Origin: Varroa destructor
Lineage: Eukaryota > Arthropoda > Arachnida > Mesostigmata > Varroidae
Length of the DNA stretch: 64,000 bases
NCBI RefSeq assembly: GCF_002443255.2
Contig: NW_019211459.1
Span: forward strand, 26,560,010-26,624,009
Direction: 5' to 3'
The translations under genes were made by a program, and so were the position numbers. The notes under the pieces were generated by a model, which had not been told where the DNA came from, did not search any database, and was given only the letters and a program-made list of their open reading frames with translations. Positions 1 through 33,963 of the stretch are shown here, in pieces (positions within the stretch are counted from its first letter, which is position 1; every line of letters starts with the position of its first letter).

Positions 1-458
1 TACAAGCTGCTTCTAAATACCAAATAATAACGTTATTAATAATGTGCACGTGATCACTGTTATGCCAAACAGGTGGAATACTAATGAAACCTAAGACAAA
101 GAAGCTAGTTTTTATGTAAAATACTAGATGTCTTTCTAACCATGTATTGATGGTTTGTTGCATAGATGTATGGTGTGGAACACTTAACAGGGACATTTCG
201 GCAGTATTCGACTATAGGGGGTCAGTAAAACGCAAGCCGCAAGTTATTAATTAATATCGATAATGATGCTAATTTATGAAAACAGTGAAACCCATATTCT
301 ATAATACTGATATAACATAATACATTCGCTTATTGTAGATCGTATAATTAGTTACACTCGTAGTTCTATGTTGTACATAAACGGATGATAAACTATTACA
401 ATTGTTATCTATGCGAATTTAGTCAATGTTAAATTATGAACGGCGGTAATGATAAATT

Positions 459-510
459 ATCTATGGACCCTTCCTGTGCTTGATTTCAGGCACAGGAAGG
501 GTCCATAGAT
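459..510. repeat. Perfect 21-bp inverted repeat, 10-base loop
   Basis: The arm 459-479 is the exact reverse complement of 490-510; the loop is TTGATTTCAG. The arm centre is TGGACCCTTCCTGTGC. Confidence 0.9.
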
Positions 511-1173
511 TTCAGGCTTACAGTCGAACAAATACTTTGTTTCTGTAGAACCTGTAGAACACTTAAACTTGGTTTGCCAAACACGCAAACTAGCCAAGGC
601 AATGGATTCAAGGAACAACTAAAACAGATTATTAGCGAATTGAATTTCGAAAGTTATATTAATCATAGTTAAAAAAAGTTAAAAAGTTCATAAATACTTT
701 ATATCAATGTGATGCCCTAACATGTTCAGCTTTGCGTGAAATATTGAGCAAAAAATCATACATCAAGAATACGAATCCCTATCCCTATACGAAACACAAT
801 TAAACAATAAAAACAAGTAATTTATTCGAGATCGTTCATGTTAAAAAGTTTTTCGTCCATGTAACACCTCTAAAGCAATCTTAGTTGGTGACGTCGTGAC
901 ATATAACCATAAATAATCGTTAGGTAAAAAAATATTCTTATTAGTCTTTCCTAGAAAAAAAATAAGCTCCAAATTGAAGAAGCTCAGGCGGTAAGGTATA
1001 TACCGTGCAACAGTACTACTATAGATTTAAATACGAAATCATGCTACATTAGTCTATATTGCGTAACGCATTTTACAAAGGGCTACTTTGAAAAAATTGT
1101 TTTCCATTAAGAACAAAAAAATAAGTTAACTGACAACTTATCCATGAAACGTAATCGATGTATGACATGCAGA

Positions 1174-1192
1174 ATATATATATATATATATA
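1174..1192. repeat. (TA)n microsatellite
   Basis: Uninterrupted TA run. Confidence 0.9.
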
Positions 1193-1757
1193 CACTGTTA
1201 TACTATATATGTGCTAAATCGTTACCTTTTGCTATACATTCTCAACTTTAACTAAAAAGTAGTCAGATAATTGTACGGTTTATTTTATATATTGTGGTTT
1301 ATTAGTTTTATTGCACTTATATACACATTTATACCGTTTAATAATATATTGTCATCAATCTTGTCTATTTTTATTAGACATTATTATCATTGTTATCTAG
1401 AGTATGATAAAATGTGAACCGGTGCCGTAATGGCTCTCGGCTGGAGCTGGGTCCCTACCGTTTCCGCCCTTTCCGTTCATCCTAAACTGCCGCCCTCTTA
1501 TCAGCCACTTCATACGTTTCCCTCTTCTTATACATGTCCATTAGCCCTTGATGTATCCCCCTCTTCATACGTTTACCACAGGTTTTATCCTTCCTTAAAC
1601 TTATTAATAATAATAATAATAACATTTATCGATGTTATTTGCCCTTCTCTTATGCGATCGGAGCTTCTTCCCAGACCTGCAGCGCGGCACTTATCATTCT
1701 GCTATCCATTTTCCATCGTGACTGTAGCAATTTGTCTGCTGTTTCTATTCGTTATCA

Positions 1758-1790
<33 letters not shown>
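1758..1790. repeat. (TCG)11 microsatellite
   Basis: Eleven perfect TCG units; they give poly-Val or poly-Arg in overlapping open frames, which are artefacts. Confidence 0.92.
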
Positions 1791-1792
<2 letters not shown>

Positions 1793-2290
1793 CACCATTT
1801 CTTCAGACGTTTGTAACCCTTTTGCTTCAGGAAACCCATTTCTCTCCATTCGTAGATCCATTTTCACATGTTTTTCTTTAGCCCTGCCAAAAATAAAACT
1901 CCAGCGTTCGCTTGGCTGCGCCTTCGCTGTGCCTTTTCACTAACACCGATTTCAGGACGTTACCTTCAGCTTCATTTTTTACGCTTTTTCTCCGTTGATT
2001 TGCGTCCTCCTTCTCCTTCCTCCCGCTATATGATTATTTGGTGTCATTATAATCATTAGACCCGAATATATATTATCATATCATAGTTACCATCAATGTA
2101 ATAATAATTATTCTTAGGATGATCGCCATCAGGCGTCACCGTTATTGTTTTCGGTATTCTATTCACTGAGGCAAGACAGATGTGGAATCCTTTTTTTATG
2201 GTGAACGCTATCCCTCGTCGTTACCATCTTTCCTACAGTCCGCTTTACCATAATGAGAATTATTTACTACCTCACCATTTAATAATAACA

Positions 2291-2315
2291 GTTATTATTA
2301 TTATTATTATTATTA
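2291..2315. repeat. (TTA)n microsatellite
   Basis: About eight TTA units. Confidence 0.85.
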
Positions 2316-2591
2316 TAATCTCAGCATCATCATCATCGGTGTCCTTACAAGCAATTGTCATAAAAGATCGCTATTATCTTTAAAATCGTTCTCATCAGCG
2401 CAGTCATTGTTATCATTATTAGTATTATATTTCTAATCCTCATAAGCATCGTTTTTCCACCATAATCATCAATACAATCGTTATCCTCAACACCATTGAC
2501 GCTACCTCTTACCTACCCTTCTTTTCGAATTAATATATTATTAGTTCTCAGTTATTTGAGAACTAGCCTTCATCATCGATGTGTCGCCACT

Positions 2592-2605
2592 GCGCCATCT
2601 GGCGG
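2592..2605 (-). promoter_or_regulatory. Candidate CTCF-like motif (13 of 14)
   Basis: The minus strand reads CCGCCAGATGGCGC, one mismatch to the core, beyond the 3' end of PKC-epsilon. Confidence 0.2.
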
Positions 2606-3531
2606 GCGGTTATTGCAGCAATCGGCGGTGATCTATTGTGTCGTCTACCCTCACAACGCCACGATCCATGTCGTTAACGCAGATTATTCCGTATTTCATA
2701 GAATCTTTGTGTTCCTTCATTTAGTGGCGCCAATTCTTTAAATTAGCTATTTCTGTTCGCCGTAAACACGAATATACGGCATGGTGCTTTTAGGTTATAG
2801 TGAGCATGGTAATTAAATGTCTGCTTGTTCACCTTTGTTAGCAGTAGCATTCTACGGCGATAGGCAGAATAATGGCGTCTTGGGTGGTCTTGACCGCATT
2901 GTACGGCTATGATTTGTCTGTTTTGTTTGTTGTCCACACGCAAACGGTTCGGTTATTATCGTCCACTACGGTCCATCAGGCAGAAAAGTCAATGGTTTCA
3001 AGAGTGTTTTCAGCTCACGTTTTTGAGATTCGTCTGCCCCAATGCCCAAACAGATTAAGCGCCGATCTAACGTTACTGTTTCTGCTTTTATCTGGTCGTC
3101 TAGAACGACCAAATGACCACTAGCTAGTTAGAGGTCGTTATGTTAATTAATAGATCAAATCAGGCATGACAAATACTAGTTTTATTAGCAAAATTCGGAT
3201 GATTGACGTTGTTCATTCATCGATCGATTGCGTTTCCCGCTGCAGTCGGTTGGTATTATACCAGCCTATTACCATAATTACTAGTAGTAATTATGTTGTT
3301 TTGTGTACTTTAATTACGATTATCATATAATGACTAGAGTAACTACCAGCGCGGCCAGTATAATCAAACGACAGCCTTTACGAACATCTCCGCTGACTTC
3401 TTTTAGATTTATAGACCCTGTTCTGCTCGGTTCTACAACATTGTCGAGGTGTCGCCATCGTCTGACGGGTACTCTGGCATCGTAAACATATTCGAAGATT
3501 ACGTCATTGTGTTGCTATTACTCTTGTTATT

Positions 3532-3546
3532 CCCCCCCCCCCCCCC
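3532..3546. repeat. Poly-C tract, 15 bases
   Basis: Fifteen consecutive C. A second tract of equal length is at 36315-36329. Confidence 0.9.
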
Positions 3547-4529
3547 ATACGCTCGCAGCCGTCTACAACTGTAATTTGGATTCGGGTTCCATTGTTAGGA
3601 TCATTTCCGAATAGCAATCCCGCCTAAAGCAACCCCGTCCTTCAGTCGTGTATCATCCTGTCTTTTTGCTTTTTTACGCTAAGCTTCTTTCTCTTGCGTG
3701 TGTAATATATACCGACTCGCGGACCGATTGTTTCTCTTCGACATCGATACGCATAGACAAATACAAGTACATTGCTAAACGTTCTTTTCCTCTGTCTCGC
3801 TTGATCCTCGATATCGATGCCTTAATTTCTTAAAAGCTCGATCTCTCCTCGTCACCTGCCATAAATGTACGCATTTGCTCCCACCCGCACACGCGGCGCG
3901 TATAGCATCGACAGATGAAAATGAAGAGATTCAAAGTAGAGTAAGCATTCAGCATGTCACGCCGTCGCACTTTCTCACACGATCACGTTTGCGTATAACC
4001 ACAGTATCTAACGCTGGTCTTCTAGACTTTGCCCATCCCAGACGCGCGATCATTTATTCAAAGTTCTTTGTGCTTACTGGGCTTTCCTCTATCTTCTTGT
4101 CCACCCCAATCTTCATTATGGAACTCGTTAATGCAAACCTACTAATCGTATCGTCATCATCGCTTTCGTTCTTCCTATTCAGTTGTTATTCTCGTCACGA
4201 TCATCATTGTTGCTGCCACGTTTGCATTAAAGTAGTATTACTTTATTTATATTAACGTGTTATTATGTTTTCATTTATTATTACTCGTTTATCTTGTTAT
4301 TAGTTATTATATTGATTTTATTATTCATTGTTATTGTTATTCGACTCTTTTATACGCTTCGTCGTCCGTGTTTTATCTTCATTATTTTGACGTCTTACTT
4401 GTCGGCATTTAGTACAATTTATTGTGGTAATTGTTATCGGTATTATTATTGTTGTTGCTTTTGTTGCTAATACAATAATTATGTAAGTAATATTTTCTCT
4501 AGTTTTATATCATCATTCTATTATTAATC

Positions 4530-4552
4530 TAATAATAATAATAATAATAATA
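4530..4552. repeat. (AAT)n microsatellite
   Basis: About seven AAT/TAA units. Confidence 0.85.
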
Positions 4553-5150
4553 AAGTTATGATAATCTCTTGTGTTCTTTTCCGTATCATAGGATTCCATC
4601 CTCAGTCATGTACACTCTGCCTGTTCATATAACCCTTTTCGTCAAATATAATTCACCTTTTTCTTGTATGTGTTAGATATTCTAGTGTTGTTATTTTTTT
4701 CATTATTACTGTGATTATTGTTATTACTATTAACACTATCATGTCAATAGTCGTAACATGTCATCTCATCATCAACATAGTCATGAATGTCATCTCTTTC
4801 TAGAACGCCGTTACTCTAATACCGCAGCTTTTAAACGTCACTGTTTACTATTAAAGGGATGGGCCCAAATCAGCAAATCTGTTCACCTGTTGGGCGAAGC
4901 TTGCCCCACCTGCCGCGAGTTGTGTCGTCCCTAGCAGAAACGTTCGAGGGTCGATTCTGTTACCCGGTTTCTCGTTCTTGCTTATGAGTGGCCGTGCAAG
5001 TTCCGTACGGCGAATGTGACATATACATGAGTCTAGCTATCGTACATCCCATTCCGTTATATTTCACGTAGCTCGACTTCAGTCAGCTTGCTTTCTCATC
5101 GCGCCCTTTAGCACATACTCGCACGTACATACACAAAATACAACAATGTC

Positions 5151-5174
5151 TATATATATATATATATATATATA
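5151..5174. repeat. (TA)12 microsatellite
   Basis: Uninterrupted TA run. Confidence 0.9.
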
Positions 5175-5446
5175 GTAGGTTAAGTCTATATGTATTCCTA
5201 GTCTCGTGGCATTCTGCCATTTCTACTGTTATAAGAATAATTAAAGCTTGCTATATGATGCGTTATGTAATAATTGTCCATAGTATAACAATAATAGAAT
5301 TAATATATGTGAATTATGATTAGAATCAGGGGAGTGCAGTATTCCCTATAATCATTTCGTTAACTTATAATAATAGTATTACTAAACGTTACTGTTACTG
5401 CCATATTTTCAAGTTTGCAATGATCACCAGCGACGTTCGTTCAGCG

Positions 5447-5466
5447 GTCAGTCAGTCAGTCAGTCA
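5447..5466. repeat. (GTCA)5 microsatellite
   Basis: Five perfect GTCA units. Confidence 0.9.
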
Positions 5467-7345
5467 GGAGCCGCCCAAGTTAACGTGGGCAACCCAGTGG
5501 CGTCAGCGGTCCCTAACTAGCTTTGCCTTCGCCAGTTTAAATAACACATGTCCACAACTTGTTTTTCTTTCAAAGAATAAGCATTTGCCTCGACATATAT
5601 TTTCAGGCAATAAAAAATTGGCTTAACAATTAGTTGATAAAATCAGTCGTCATCGACAGTTGACACGACCCATTTCTGCGTTATATTCATGAGTGAATCC
5701 TTGTAATAATAAAATATAATTGGTTCGTCTATTGCAGCGGTCCTAAGGAAGCAAACTGCCGACGTGTCCAGTTTAACTAGAATTTTCTTTTTCCTTGTGT
5801 TTCCGGCACTGAGAAAAAGCGGAAGTGACCTGAGGCGCCTATCGGAAATTCTAATACGCATTGTTTTTGTCTAATTTCATTCAGCCTTAGCTATGCGTTG
5901 ATGATGCCATTGTCAAATTTACCTACACCCAGTCCTGCGGAGTCTACAAGCAAGATGGTTGTAAAAATGATGGTACTTTCCAAATAATCTGTCATCGGCT
6001 ATCAAAATGTCCTTATTTCATTGGTGTACGTGTGTCATAACTTCTATATAGCACGCTTAGAGGCTTTGTCCTTTGTTTGCATCATCTCATAATCAAGCTT
6101 ACTGTCGTCCTCTTACCAATAAATGATGTTAAGCCAATTTCAGATTGTGATTTTCGGCTTTGAAAGAGCCTTAAAGCGCACCTAGTTAATCAAATCGAAA
6201 CCGAATCCGGATAAACAGAAACGATAAACTCCATAGAACTCTTACACTGAAAAAGTTCAATACGACAATATTAGAAAATATAATAGGCGATTTACGAAGC
6301 TAACTTATATATACGTATATATACGGAGGCAAACGACGTGGTACACTATACGTCCAAAGGGGTGGGGCCACGGTTATGGCCGAGAGTGCGAGCAAGAGCT
6401 GACTCACTACGTCTATCGGAGAACCTGCAAAGCTAGAGTGCTCATGGCTTCAGACTGACATTTATGAGAAGATATATTGTCGAGTAAATATTATTTGAGT
6501 TTCTCTTCTTCAGAAGTCGTGCTGTCGTGCTCGCGTTTGTAGGGTAAATCAGGGACATGTGAACTGCACAAATGTGTTATGATATAACGCGATGTCTTAG
6601 GCAAACACGTGGTATTGAATACGTCATAGGAATTTTATATTGTAAATGTGACGCTAGGAACAGTGTTTCATGAATAATGCACAAAGAACATAAACGTTGG
6701 TAAACAAGTTAGTCCGATTGGAGGCTATTTTCTGTCGTCTTCGTCATATAGCAGTCTCATATTGATGATCGTTGTTCAATCACGTTTATTATTACAGCGC
6801 CCACCCATTCAGACATCAACAAGCAGACGAACTCAACCATCACTTAGGTCTGCATTTTGTAAACATTAAGTTCGATCGCGCGTACTTTTCTTCCTAAATT
6901 TCCGCAGCCACGCGACCTTCAGTATTACCATTATTAGTAGTATTGTTTATTATAATTATTTATATTAATCTTTCCTTGCAGATCATAATGACAGTATGTG
7001 TCATCTCGTCGTATATTTTTAGTGGTGCGTTTAGAGCTGTTGTCGAACACTCGTCGATGTTCCATCCGCCCGCGACCGACTTCGAGATTCTAATATTATT
7101 GTTGACGACGACGGCGATAAATGGGGTAAAAGAGCAGTATCCTATTGTTGTTAGGCCAAGCACAGCGAACTACCGATGTCCGGAGATTCACAAAACGCTA
7201 GGATCCAACAGTCGGCAACAAGTTCGACATGGAATTGACATAAAAGTCACTGTTGACATTTCATAACTCGCTGTCCATCCTTACCACCCCCGATCATCGC
7301 TTCAATTCGCTGTCCGATTCGGGGTTCGCACGGAACACACACATT

Positions 7346-7369
7346 CAATCAATCAATCAATCAATCAAT
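7346..7369. repeat. (CAAT)6 microsatellite
   Basis: Six perfect CAAT units. Confidence 0.9.
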
Positions 7370-7393
7370 GAGATGAAGCCCCAGATCTAAAGT

Positions 7394-7420
7394 TATATAT
7401 ATATATATATATATATATAT
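7394..7420. repeat. (TA)n microsatellite
   Basis: Uninterrupted TA run of 27 bases. Confidence 0.9.
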
Positions 7421-8125
7421 GTTTTATTGTCTATAAATAATGCCGCCATCCAGAGCTCAGTTCACATCAATGCTGCAACGATGATGATGTTTGCCGTATA
7501 CATATGTTGTTATTATAATAATAACATGATATAATATCATAGCAGTAACCCACATGTGTTGGTTGGTGTTAATTGTCTATAATGTTTACCTCCTGTTTTC
7601 ACCCTGAATATTTATTTTGAGAAGAAGTGCTATGCTGACCTCGGCTTTTCAACGCGTGATTCATCACCTCAATTTAGTTTCTTTTTTTATCTTTTTTGCC
7701 TTCACATATGGTTTATGAAGGTACGATGATCTTAATATACGCTCGTATATATATACCCGGTTGCACACGTACAAGTAAGCTTTCTTAACGTAAAACTCCG
7801 TCTTTACTCCGGCTGTTACTTCGTTAGCGCACAACTTTATGCGGCCCACTTCGGTTCATCTGAATGGCTTGCTTATTTCGCATATATATTATAATGATAT
7901 TGGAATAATATCGACGGCGGTATTGTGGCCAACGGAGTTATCGGTCACTATGTATCTGTATAGCTATATATATATACACAGATATATCTTATGGATATAG
8001 CGTATGCATATAAATTTGTATATGGATCTTCTTTTGGTCGAGCCAAGACGAAAGCTTTTAGGACAGGCTGGCCGTTTTTCGATCATCATTATGAATTTTT
8101 CCACCTGTTGATGCCACCTGCCGTC

Positions 8126-8131
8126 TTTATT
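8126..8131 (-). terminator. PRKCE: Candidate poly(A) signal for the PKC-epsilon transcript
   Basis: AATAAA on the minus strand, about 200 bases past the stop codon and the nearest such hexamer I noticed. Other copies lie further downstream (for example near 7612-7617), so the true end is uncertain. Confidence 0.3.
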
Positions 8132-8328
8132 AGCTATTGTTATTGTTCCTAGCATAATCATTCTTCTTTCGCTTCTGTCATCGTATTGCGGTCAACTCTG
8201 TGTATATTGAATCGATCCGAACTGCCATACAAACAACTGTAATTCATCTCGCTCATACTGTTCCGGTTGTTATTATCGGTGCAGAGGTTTCGCAGGACTA
8301 ACAGACAAACAAAAAAAATTGTAAAATC

Positions 8329-28547
<20,219 letters not shown>

Positions 28548-31313
28548 TATGAATGAGATGGGCCGGCTTTCCAATCGACACCAACAAACTGGCCAAGTCG
28601 AGCGTCGGCCGAATAAACGCGACCCCCTGTAGCGGTGGCGCTAGTGGTTAACACGCTGTAGTATGAAGAAGCGACCGACGTCTTGCCGTACGTTGACTAG
28701 TCCTTCCCAGGTTAAACAACTTGCAATTGTAGTGGTAGTGGTGCCAGCTGGGGTATCCTTTTTTTCGTTTTTATTGTCTAGTTGTGCTTATTGCCCTTGT
28801 TGTTGTGGTTGTTGTTGTAGTAGTAGTTGTAATATTGTGTTTATTAAAATTTATTGTTATCAGGATTATCCTCTATGCTTGGGCCGATATCACTCATGAT
28901 ATTCCTTACGCTACTTCAAAAAGCGATACTTCACTCTTATAACTAGAAGGATTTACTCGCTTCGGAGCGTCGCGAATAAAAATAACACAACTCTCTTAGC
29001 ACACTCTGTCTAACACTTATTAGCATGCACGCACTGTGGTGGACAAGCACGCGCTAACAGCGTTTCCACGCTGTCGTAACACGTCGCTGATCAGATCTAA
29101 CAGGGGAACGCAGGCTTTGCAGAGAACAACCCCACCGCCGAGGGGTAGTCAGCGAGGCACCGTGCCACTGGCGATCGGGTCACTCACTTGTGGCTTCGGT
29201 GATTTAACGCCGAGAGGCCGTGTGTTCGCTACTTCTACCGTTGTCCTTGCCTTTCTCCTCCCCTGTGCTTGCCTGTCTGTCTCGCGTCCAGCCCTTCTGC
29301 GCGGCCTGTCACGAGCCCGAGTCAGGCATGTCTTGATCGGTACCTTCTGCACAAGGCCAGATCCTGATAATGAACTAGATAGAGGACGAGCCAGATCGAT
29401 TAACCGACACACGCACACGAAGTGGCACAACACAAATAAATTTCCTTCCGCTTTTTACTATTTCTTGTCCGCTGTCAGGACACCGAATGAGGAATCGGCT
29501 ATGCACCTTGTTTCCGTAATAGCTTTACTAGACAATTGAACAGAGTGGCTTTCTTGGACTCTTCCCTGCGATGCACCGTTTCAGTTGCCCATTAAATCTC
29601 TTCTATGAATAATGGTGATGGCGTTGCTTGCTTTGGTGGCTATACTTGGAGTGCCAGCATACTCAAAATGATGACGAAAATAAGGCAAAGGACGATCATT
29701 TTGAGAGATTTGAATACTACTCAAAATCAATAGCTTAGTCCGCATACGGCCTAATGCGGCTGAGGTATGCTTGAAAGTATCAACGATGTGTAGAAGCAAA
29801 GGAATCCGAAACAGTTTTCCTAAGGTTTGTGCTAAGCGTTGAATTTCGTGCGACTTTCGAGCTAGTTACACACCCGCCCACCCACAGAGATGCACCGTAT
29901 CGTAACGCACAGAAGACTCATCTGCCCTTTGAATATCAGGCAATAGCTATTCGAACGTTTATAGGCGATTCGATGAGTGTTCGATAACTGAATTGGGCCT
30001 TCGATAGCGAATTTAATGATACCTAGTACAGGACACAATGAGTTAAGTACGAGATCATTTTCGGCGAATTATCATTCATTTTATGGATACTTCTGATGGT
30101 AGCGCGAGCTTTGTTGCAGATCTCCAGTCTCCTTGCCTAGTAAAAATCCACAGGCCTTCCTCACCGCGTCGAAGCTAATCCCACTCCCACAATAAAGTTG
30201 ATTGTTTGCTTGACTTGTTGCGTTCCTTCGAGCAATACTAGATAAACGCTCGTGATAATTTACTACGAGATACAATAGGTACTAGTGGCCCAGTATGTGG
30301 CTGACATAAAAAGGAAGATCGACCGCTGGCTTCCAATGGCTTGAGATTGCGAGAAAAGAACTATCTGTTCCTGATTTTAGCTTTCCCCCTCTTGTTCTCT
30401 CTCTAACACACCGTTGCTTTCTATTTCCTCTGTTTATCTTCCACACCGTCTTCTTCTCGTTGCTTTTTGGATAGCGTCTCAATGACGATGACTACAACGA
30501 CGTCGACGTCGCCACCTGTATCTATGAATTAAGGTAGTCTCTGAGCTCGTGCTACGCCTGATGCTATTACAGTCGCTTTGATGGCCGACTGCTGGCAGCC
30601 GCAGGCGGGAAAAAGTTTGCCAATTGTCGGCGGTAGAAGCGGCTGCGCTCGTGGCAATGATGGTAGAAGCAGCGTTGACGATAATGCAGAGCCTCGCGCC
30701 GCGCGTATGTGGACGGCTGGTTGTGGCGCACGACTGATCAATCAGAGCGGTCTGCTGCGCGGTTGGCGTCTGATCCGATTCGATGTCTAGTTTCGATCCA
30801 CAATACCATCAGCACGGCAATTTCGACAACATCAAAATTCGATAAGCCGATAGATTTTTTGATTGGCGAATAATAATGATGACGGAGAAGACGGGGTCTG
30901 TTGATGAACACGAACACTGGCGAGAACATTCACTGACTCATTTATTAACTAACTGATTGACTGACTAACTGCAATCAGCCAGCAAAACATGGTCACTCGC
31001 TCGCTCGTTTACCAGCAGCAGCAGCAGCAATGCGATAGCGGCAATCGGAGGCTACTAGCGCAGCAGGTTAGGTCAGACGGTCGTCTCAGGCACCAGCACA
31101 GGCAGACCAATCAGACATACTGAGGAGCTGGCACACTCGCACGCCACGGTTAGTGTTTCCTACTACACTCTCACTTGGTACGTCGTAGATATTAGAAGCT
31201 ATTAGCAGCACGAGTGGTTGTTCAGCTCTGAAATTGAGTTCTTTTTATTCTGATCAGGGTCAGTAGACACTCGGACTCGGCAGGACCGTGGCACCGTTCG
31301 TTGTGGGACTGTT

Positions 31314-31374
31314 GTTGCTGCTGCTGCTGCTGCTGCCTGTGGAGTAGGCGGTAGGTCGGTGGCCCGCAGTGGCT

Positions 31375-31426
<52 letters not shown>

Positions 31427-31437
31427 GCTGCTGCTGC
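31314..31437. repeat. CTG trinucleotide repeat cluster
   Basis: Two runs, about 31314-31336 and 31375-31437, the second interrupted once by CTA. On the minus strand they give poly-Gln and poly-Ala frames. Confidence 0.9.
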
Positions 31438-31764
31438 AGAGGGGGGACAGCCGGGGGAGATCGTCGCTGGTTCTCTTCTCGTAGAGCCTCGTCGGCGATG
31501 GCTGCTACTGCTATGTCTGCGGCGGCTCACGTTAAACGGCAAGTCATTTCCGCCAGCAGTGGTCATGGCTGAAGCTGAACAGGACATTGGAACATCATTG
31601 TGCGCTCGGACTGAAATCACCTGCCGCCAGCACTACTACTGCCACCAGCTGCCGTCGTTCGCTGATGCTAGCTATCTAGTTTGCTTGATTACACGTTGAT
31701 TGTGGCGTTGATTTTGAGCTCGATCACCGTCGCCACTGCTCTCTCGGTGTCGGAGTTTCGACTG

Positions 31765-31850
31765 GTAGTAGCAGCGGCAGCAGCAGCAGCAGCATTTAGT
31801 CGCTCGCGTAGACACCACCACGAGCAGCAGCAGCAGCAGCAGCAACGCCA
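31765..31850. repeat. CAG trinucleotide repeat cluster
   Basis: Two CAG runs, about 31768-31795 and 31824-31846, in the GC-rich belt. Confidence 0.85.
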
Positions 31851-32129
31851 CCACTCTCTCGTAGCCACAGCAGAGAAGAAGAGAAGAGCAGGACAGAACA
31901 AAACACTCACAGCACAGCAATAGCACTCGCGCTCTCGCGGGCTCACTTCACAACACGTCTCGCTCAGTGGTAGAGCACAGCCAACTTGAGAACCTCTTGG
32001 AGTGGGCGCAGTTGGTTAGGAACCCACCAGGGGGAGCTGGCGGCGCGTTTAGCGACCGGCGGCTGGTCTCTCGCAGCAATCTCCCTCCTGGTGCCGCCCT
32101 ATAGCGTCCTGCTCTCATCCCAGCAAACA

Positions 32130-32175
32130 CCTACAGCGACGGCGGCGGCAGCGGCGGCGGCAGTAGCAGCAGCAG
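32130..32175. repeat. GGC/CAG repeat
   Basis: Mixed GGC and CAG units. Confidence 0.8.
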
Positions 32176-32466
32176 ATTCACACATCACATACGTATAAAA
32201 CGAAGGTGCGCACATACCACGACGGCGAACGAGGGCACGCACTCAGACAGCAGCAGAGCACAGCAACTAGGTCAGTCCGTCCACCTCCGAGCAGCAGATC
32301 CCAACACGGTCCCAATCAGCGATCACCGACAAAGAGAGAGGAGCAAGGAGCTAGCGCCGGGCGAACGGGGCTTCCGCTGCTGCTTTCCTTTTCCTTCAGT
32401 CCTGTCCTGCCTACTCTCTTTCCCTCTTTTGTCACCGACTTCTTTTTTAGGTCTGTCTCCGTCTGT

Positions 32467-32508
32467 TCAGCAGCGGCGGCGGCAACGGCGGCAACGGCGG
32501 CAGCAGCG
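32467..32508. repeat. GGC/CAG repeat
   Basis: Mixed GCG, GCA and GCC units similar to the run at 32130. Confidence 0.8.
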
Positions 32509-33963
32509 GGCAAGCAAGCAAGCCTAGTAGGGCATAGCACTTCGCGCAGCAGACAAAATAGAGGCAGTAGCGCTTTTTGCACAGCCCCACCGTAGATTGA
32601 GTAGCCGACCAGCCAATTGTTCGTTCCCTCAATCGTTCGTTCGCCGTTGGGTTCGTGCATCTCCATCTGTCTGTCCGACCGCCTGTTGGCCTGTCTGTTC
32701 TGACGCCCGACCGCCCTCGCGCCCTTCTGGCGGAGGCGCCTTCGCTTGTTATCTCGTTCCTTCCGCGCACGGCCTCGCTCACTCTCGACGACTCACTTAT
32801 TGTCCAACAACAACAACAACAACCACGTCAACGAATTAATAACCCATCATCGAAGGGGGCGGGGGGTTCAACGACGGATTACTGATGCAACGACTGTTGA
32901 GCGATTGACAAACTTCTCGGATACCTGGATCTCGTAGGTTCATGTCGTGTCAATTGCCGCGGAAGCAGCGTGAGGCGCAGCCGGCAAAGCCGATTCACAA
33001 CAACGGCGGCTGCGTAGTAGTAGCAACAGTTATCGTATTAACAGTATCAATAACCTGGCTATTTTTGCAAAAGTAACATTGGTAAAGAACAAAATAAACT
33101 CTGAAAGTTAAAGAAATGAGCTCGGTCGAGTCCAGCTTGCCAAGTTGCTTTGTAGGCCAGGTTCAAGTGGACAAAGCGCACCAAAGCTGTTTAACAATAT
33201 AAACTTCACACGAGTATATAGGAATAACACCAGAGAGCAAAAATAAATTCATTGTAATTCGTTCGTAATTATCGTTGTGATTAAAAAAAAGGCGCACAAG
33301 CGATATATGTAGACAAGGCGTAAAAGATGTCGCTTCATAGTTGAGTCTTTCAACGGAAGAAGCTAATACTGAAACATATAGTTGTCAAACGCAATCAGCA
33401 AAACAACCAGAACGCTGTAAACAGTTTGCGACAGTTCATCTTACCTGATATGAGCGCGTTACGATTTTGGACTAAATGATAGTACATCAAAGGGCAACAG
33501 CCCAACTGCTCCGTCTTATCTATGCCTTGGGTTGTCGTTTCGTCCGCGCCTTACTCACATTAATGAGAACTTGCTAGTTCTACCTTTAGGACATTTGACC
33601 ATGAAAGTTGTACTTTGTTCTAAAATGTACCCGTTAGTCTTATTCGAAAACAAACGCATAAAATAATTAAAAGCTATGCAGCCTGACTGAACTGGGTCTA
33701 AAGAAGCCCTTGATAATTTCATGAGTATGAGCATGAGCATGAGAACGTCGTAGGTATTCGGCAGGACGAGAGTCATGCTATTCTATAGTCGAATTAAGAA
33801 ACGTGTCAAGTGAGCGTTCGCTACCGTGCTGTGGGAAAATTTACCTTATTTAGTAGGGAGATCATTTGGAAACTTGAAAATATGTACGCTAATCATCTGC
33901 GAATACAGCAGCGGATGCGAAAATATTTAGTGGGAAAAAAGGACGACTTGGTCATCGTTTTCG

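Larger units (their letters stand above)
1..8125. other. AT-rich region downstream of PKC-epsilon; no gene seen
   Basis: Open frames here are short and low in complexity, with no recognisable domain. The stretch 1430-2750 is rich in pyrimidines and short TTA/TCG runs. It holds the microsatellites listed separately, a 15-base C tract, one 21-bp perfect inverted repeat (459-510) and a CTCF-like motif near 2592. Part nearest 8328 is probably PKC-epsilon 3' UTR. Confidence 0.6.

Noticed and set aside
1430..1816. 128-codon frame ending in poly-Val
   Set aside because: Pyrimidine-rich low-complexity DNA plus a TCG microsatellite; no domain seen.
28630..28660. Second tRNA-like A-box (CTAGTGGTTAACACGC), also reading as GGTGGCGCTA, a Drosophila CTCF-like core
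   Set aside because: There is no B-box or cloverleaf for a tRNA, and the upstream half of the CTCF core does not match; too weak to annotate.
29036..29539. 167-codon plus-strand frame upstream of PKC-epsilon
   Set aside because: The longest single open frame on the plus strand, but it has no recognisable domain, lies in moderately GC-rich DNA where long frames arise by chance, and is antisense to the probable PKC-epsilon 5' region.
31222..31620. 132-codon minus-strand open frame with poly-Ala and poly-Gln
   Set aside because: Its length comes from CTG repeats; the non-repeat parts have no recognisable domain and no splice-compatible partner exons.
31962..32035. tRNA-like A-box (GCTCAGTGGTAGAGCAC)
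   Set aside because: The A-box string is good, but no matching B-box (GGTTCGANTCC) and no acceptor stem could be found downstream. It may be a tRNA-derived repeat trace or chance.
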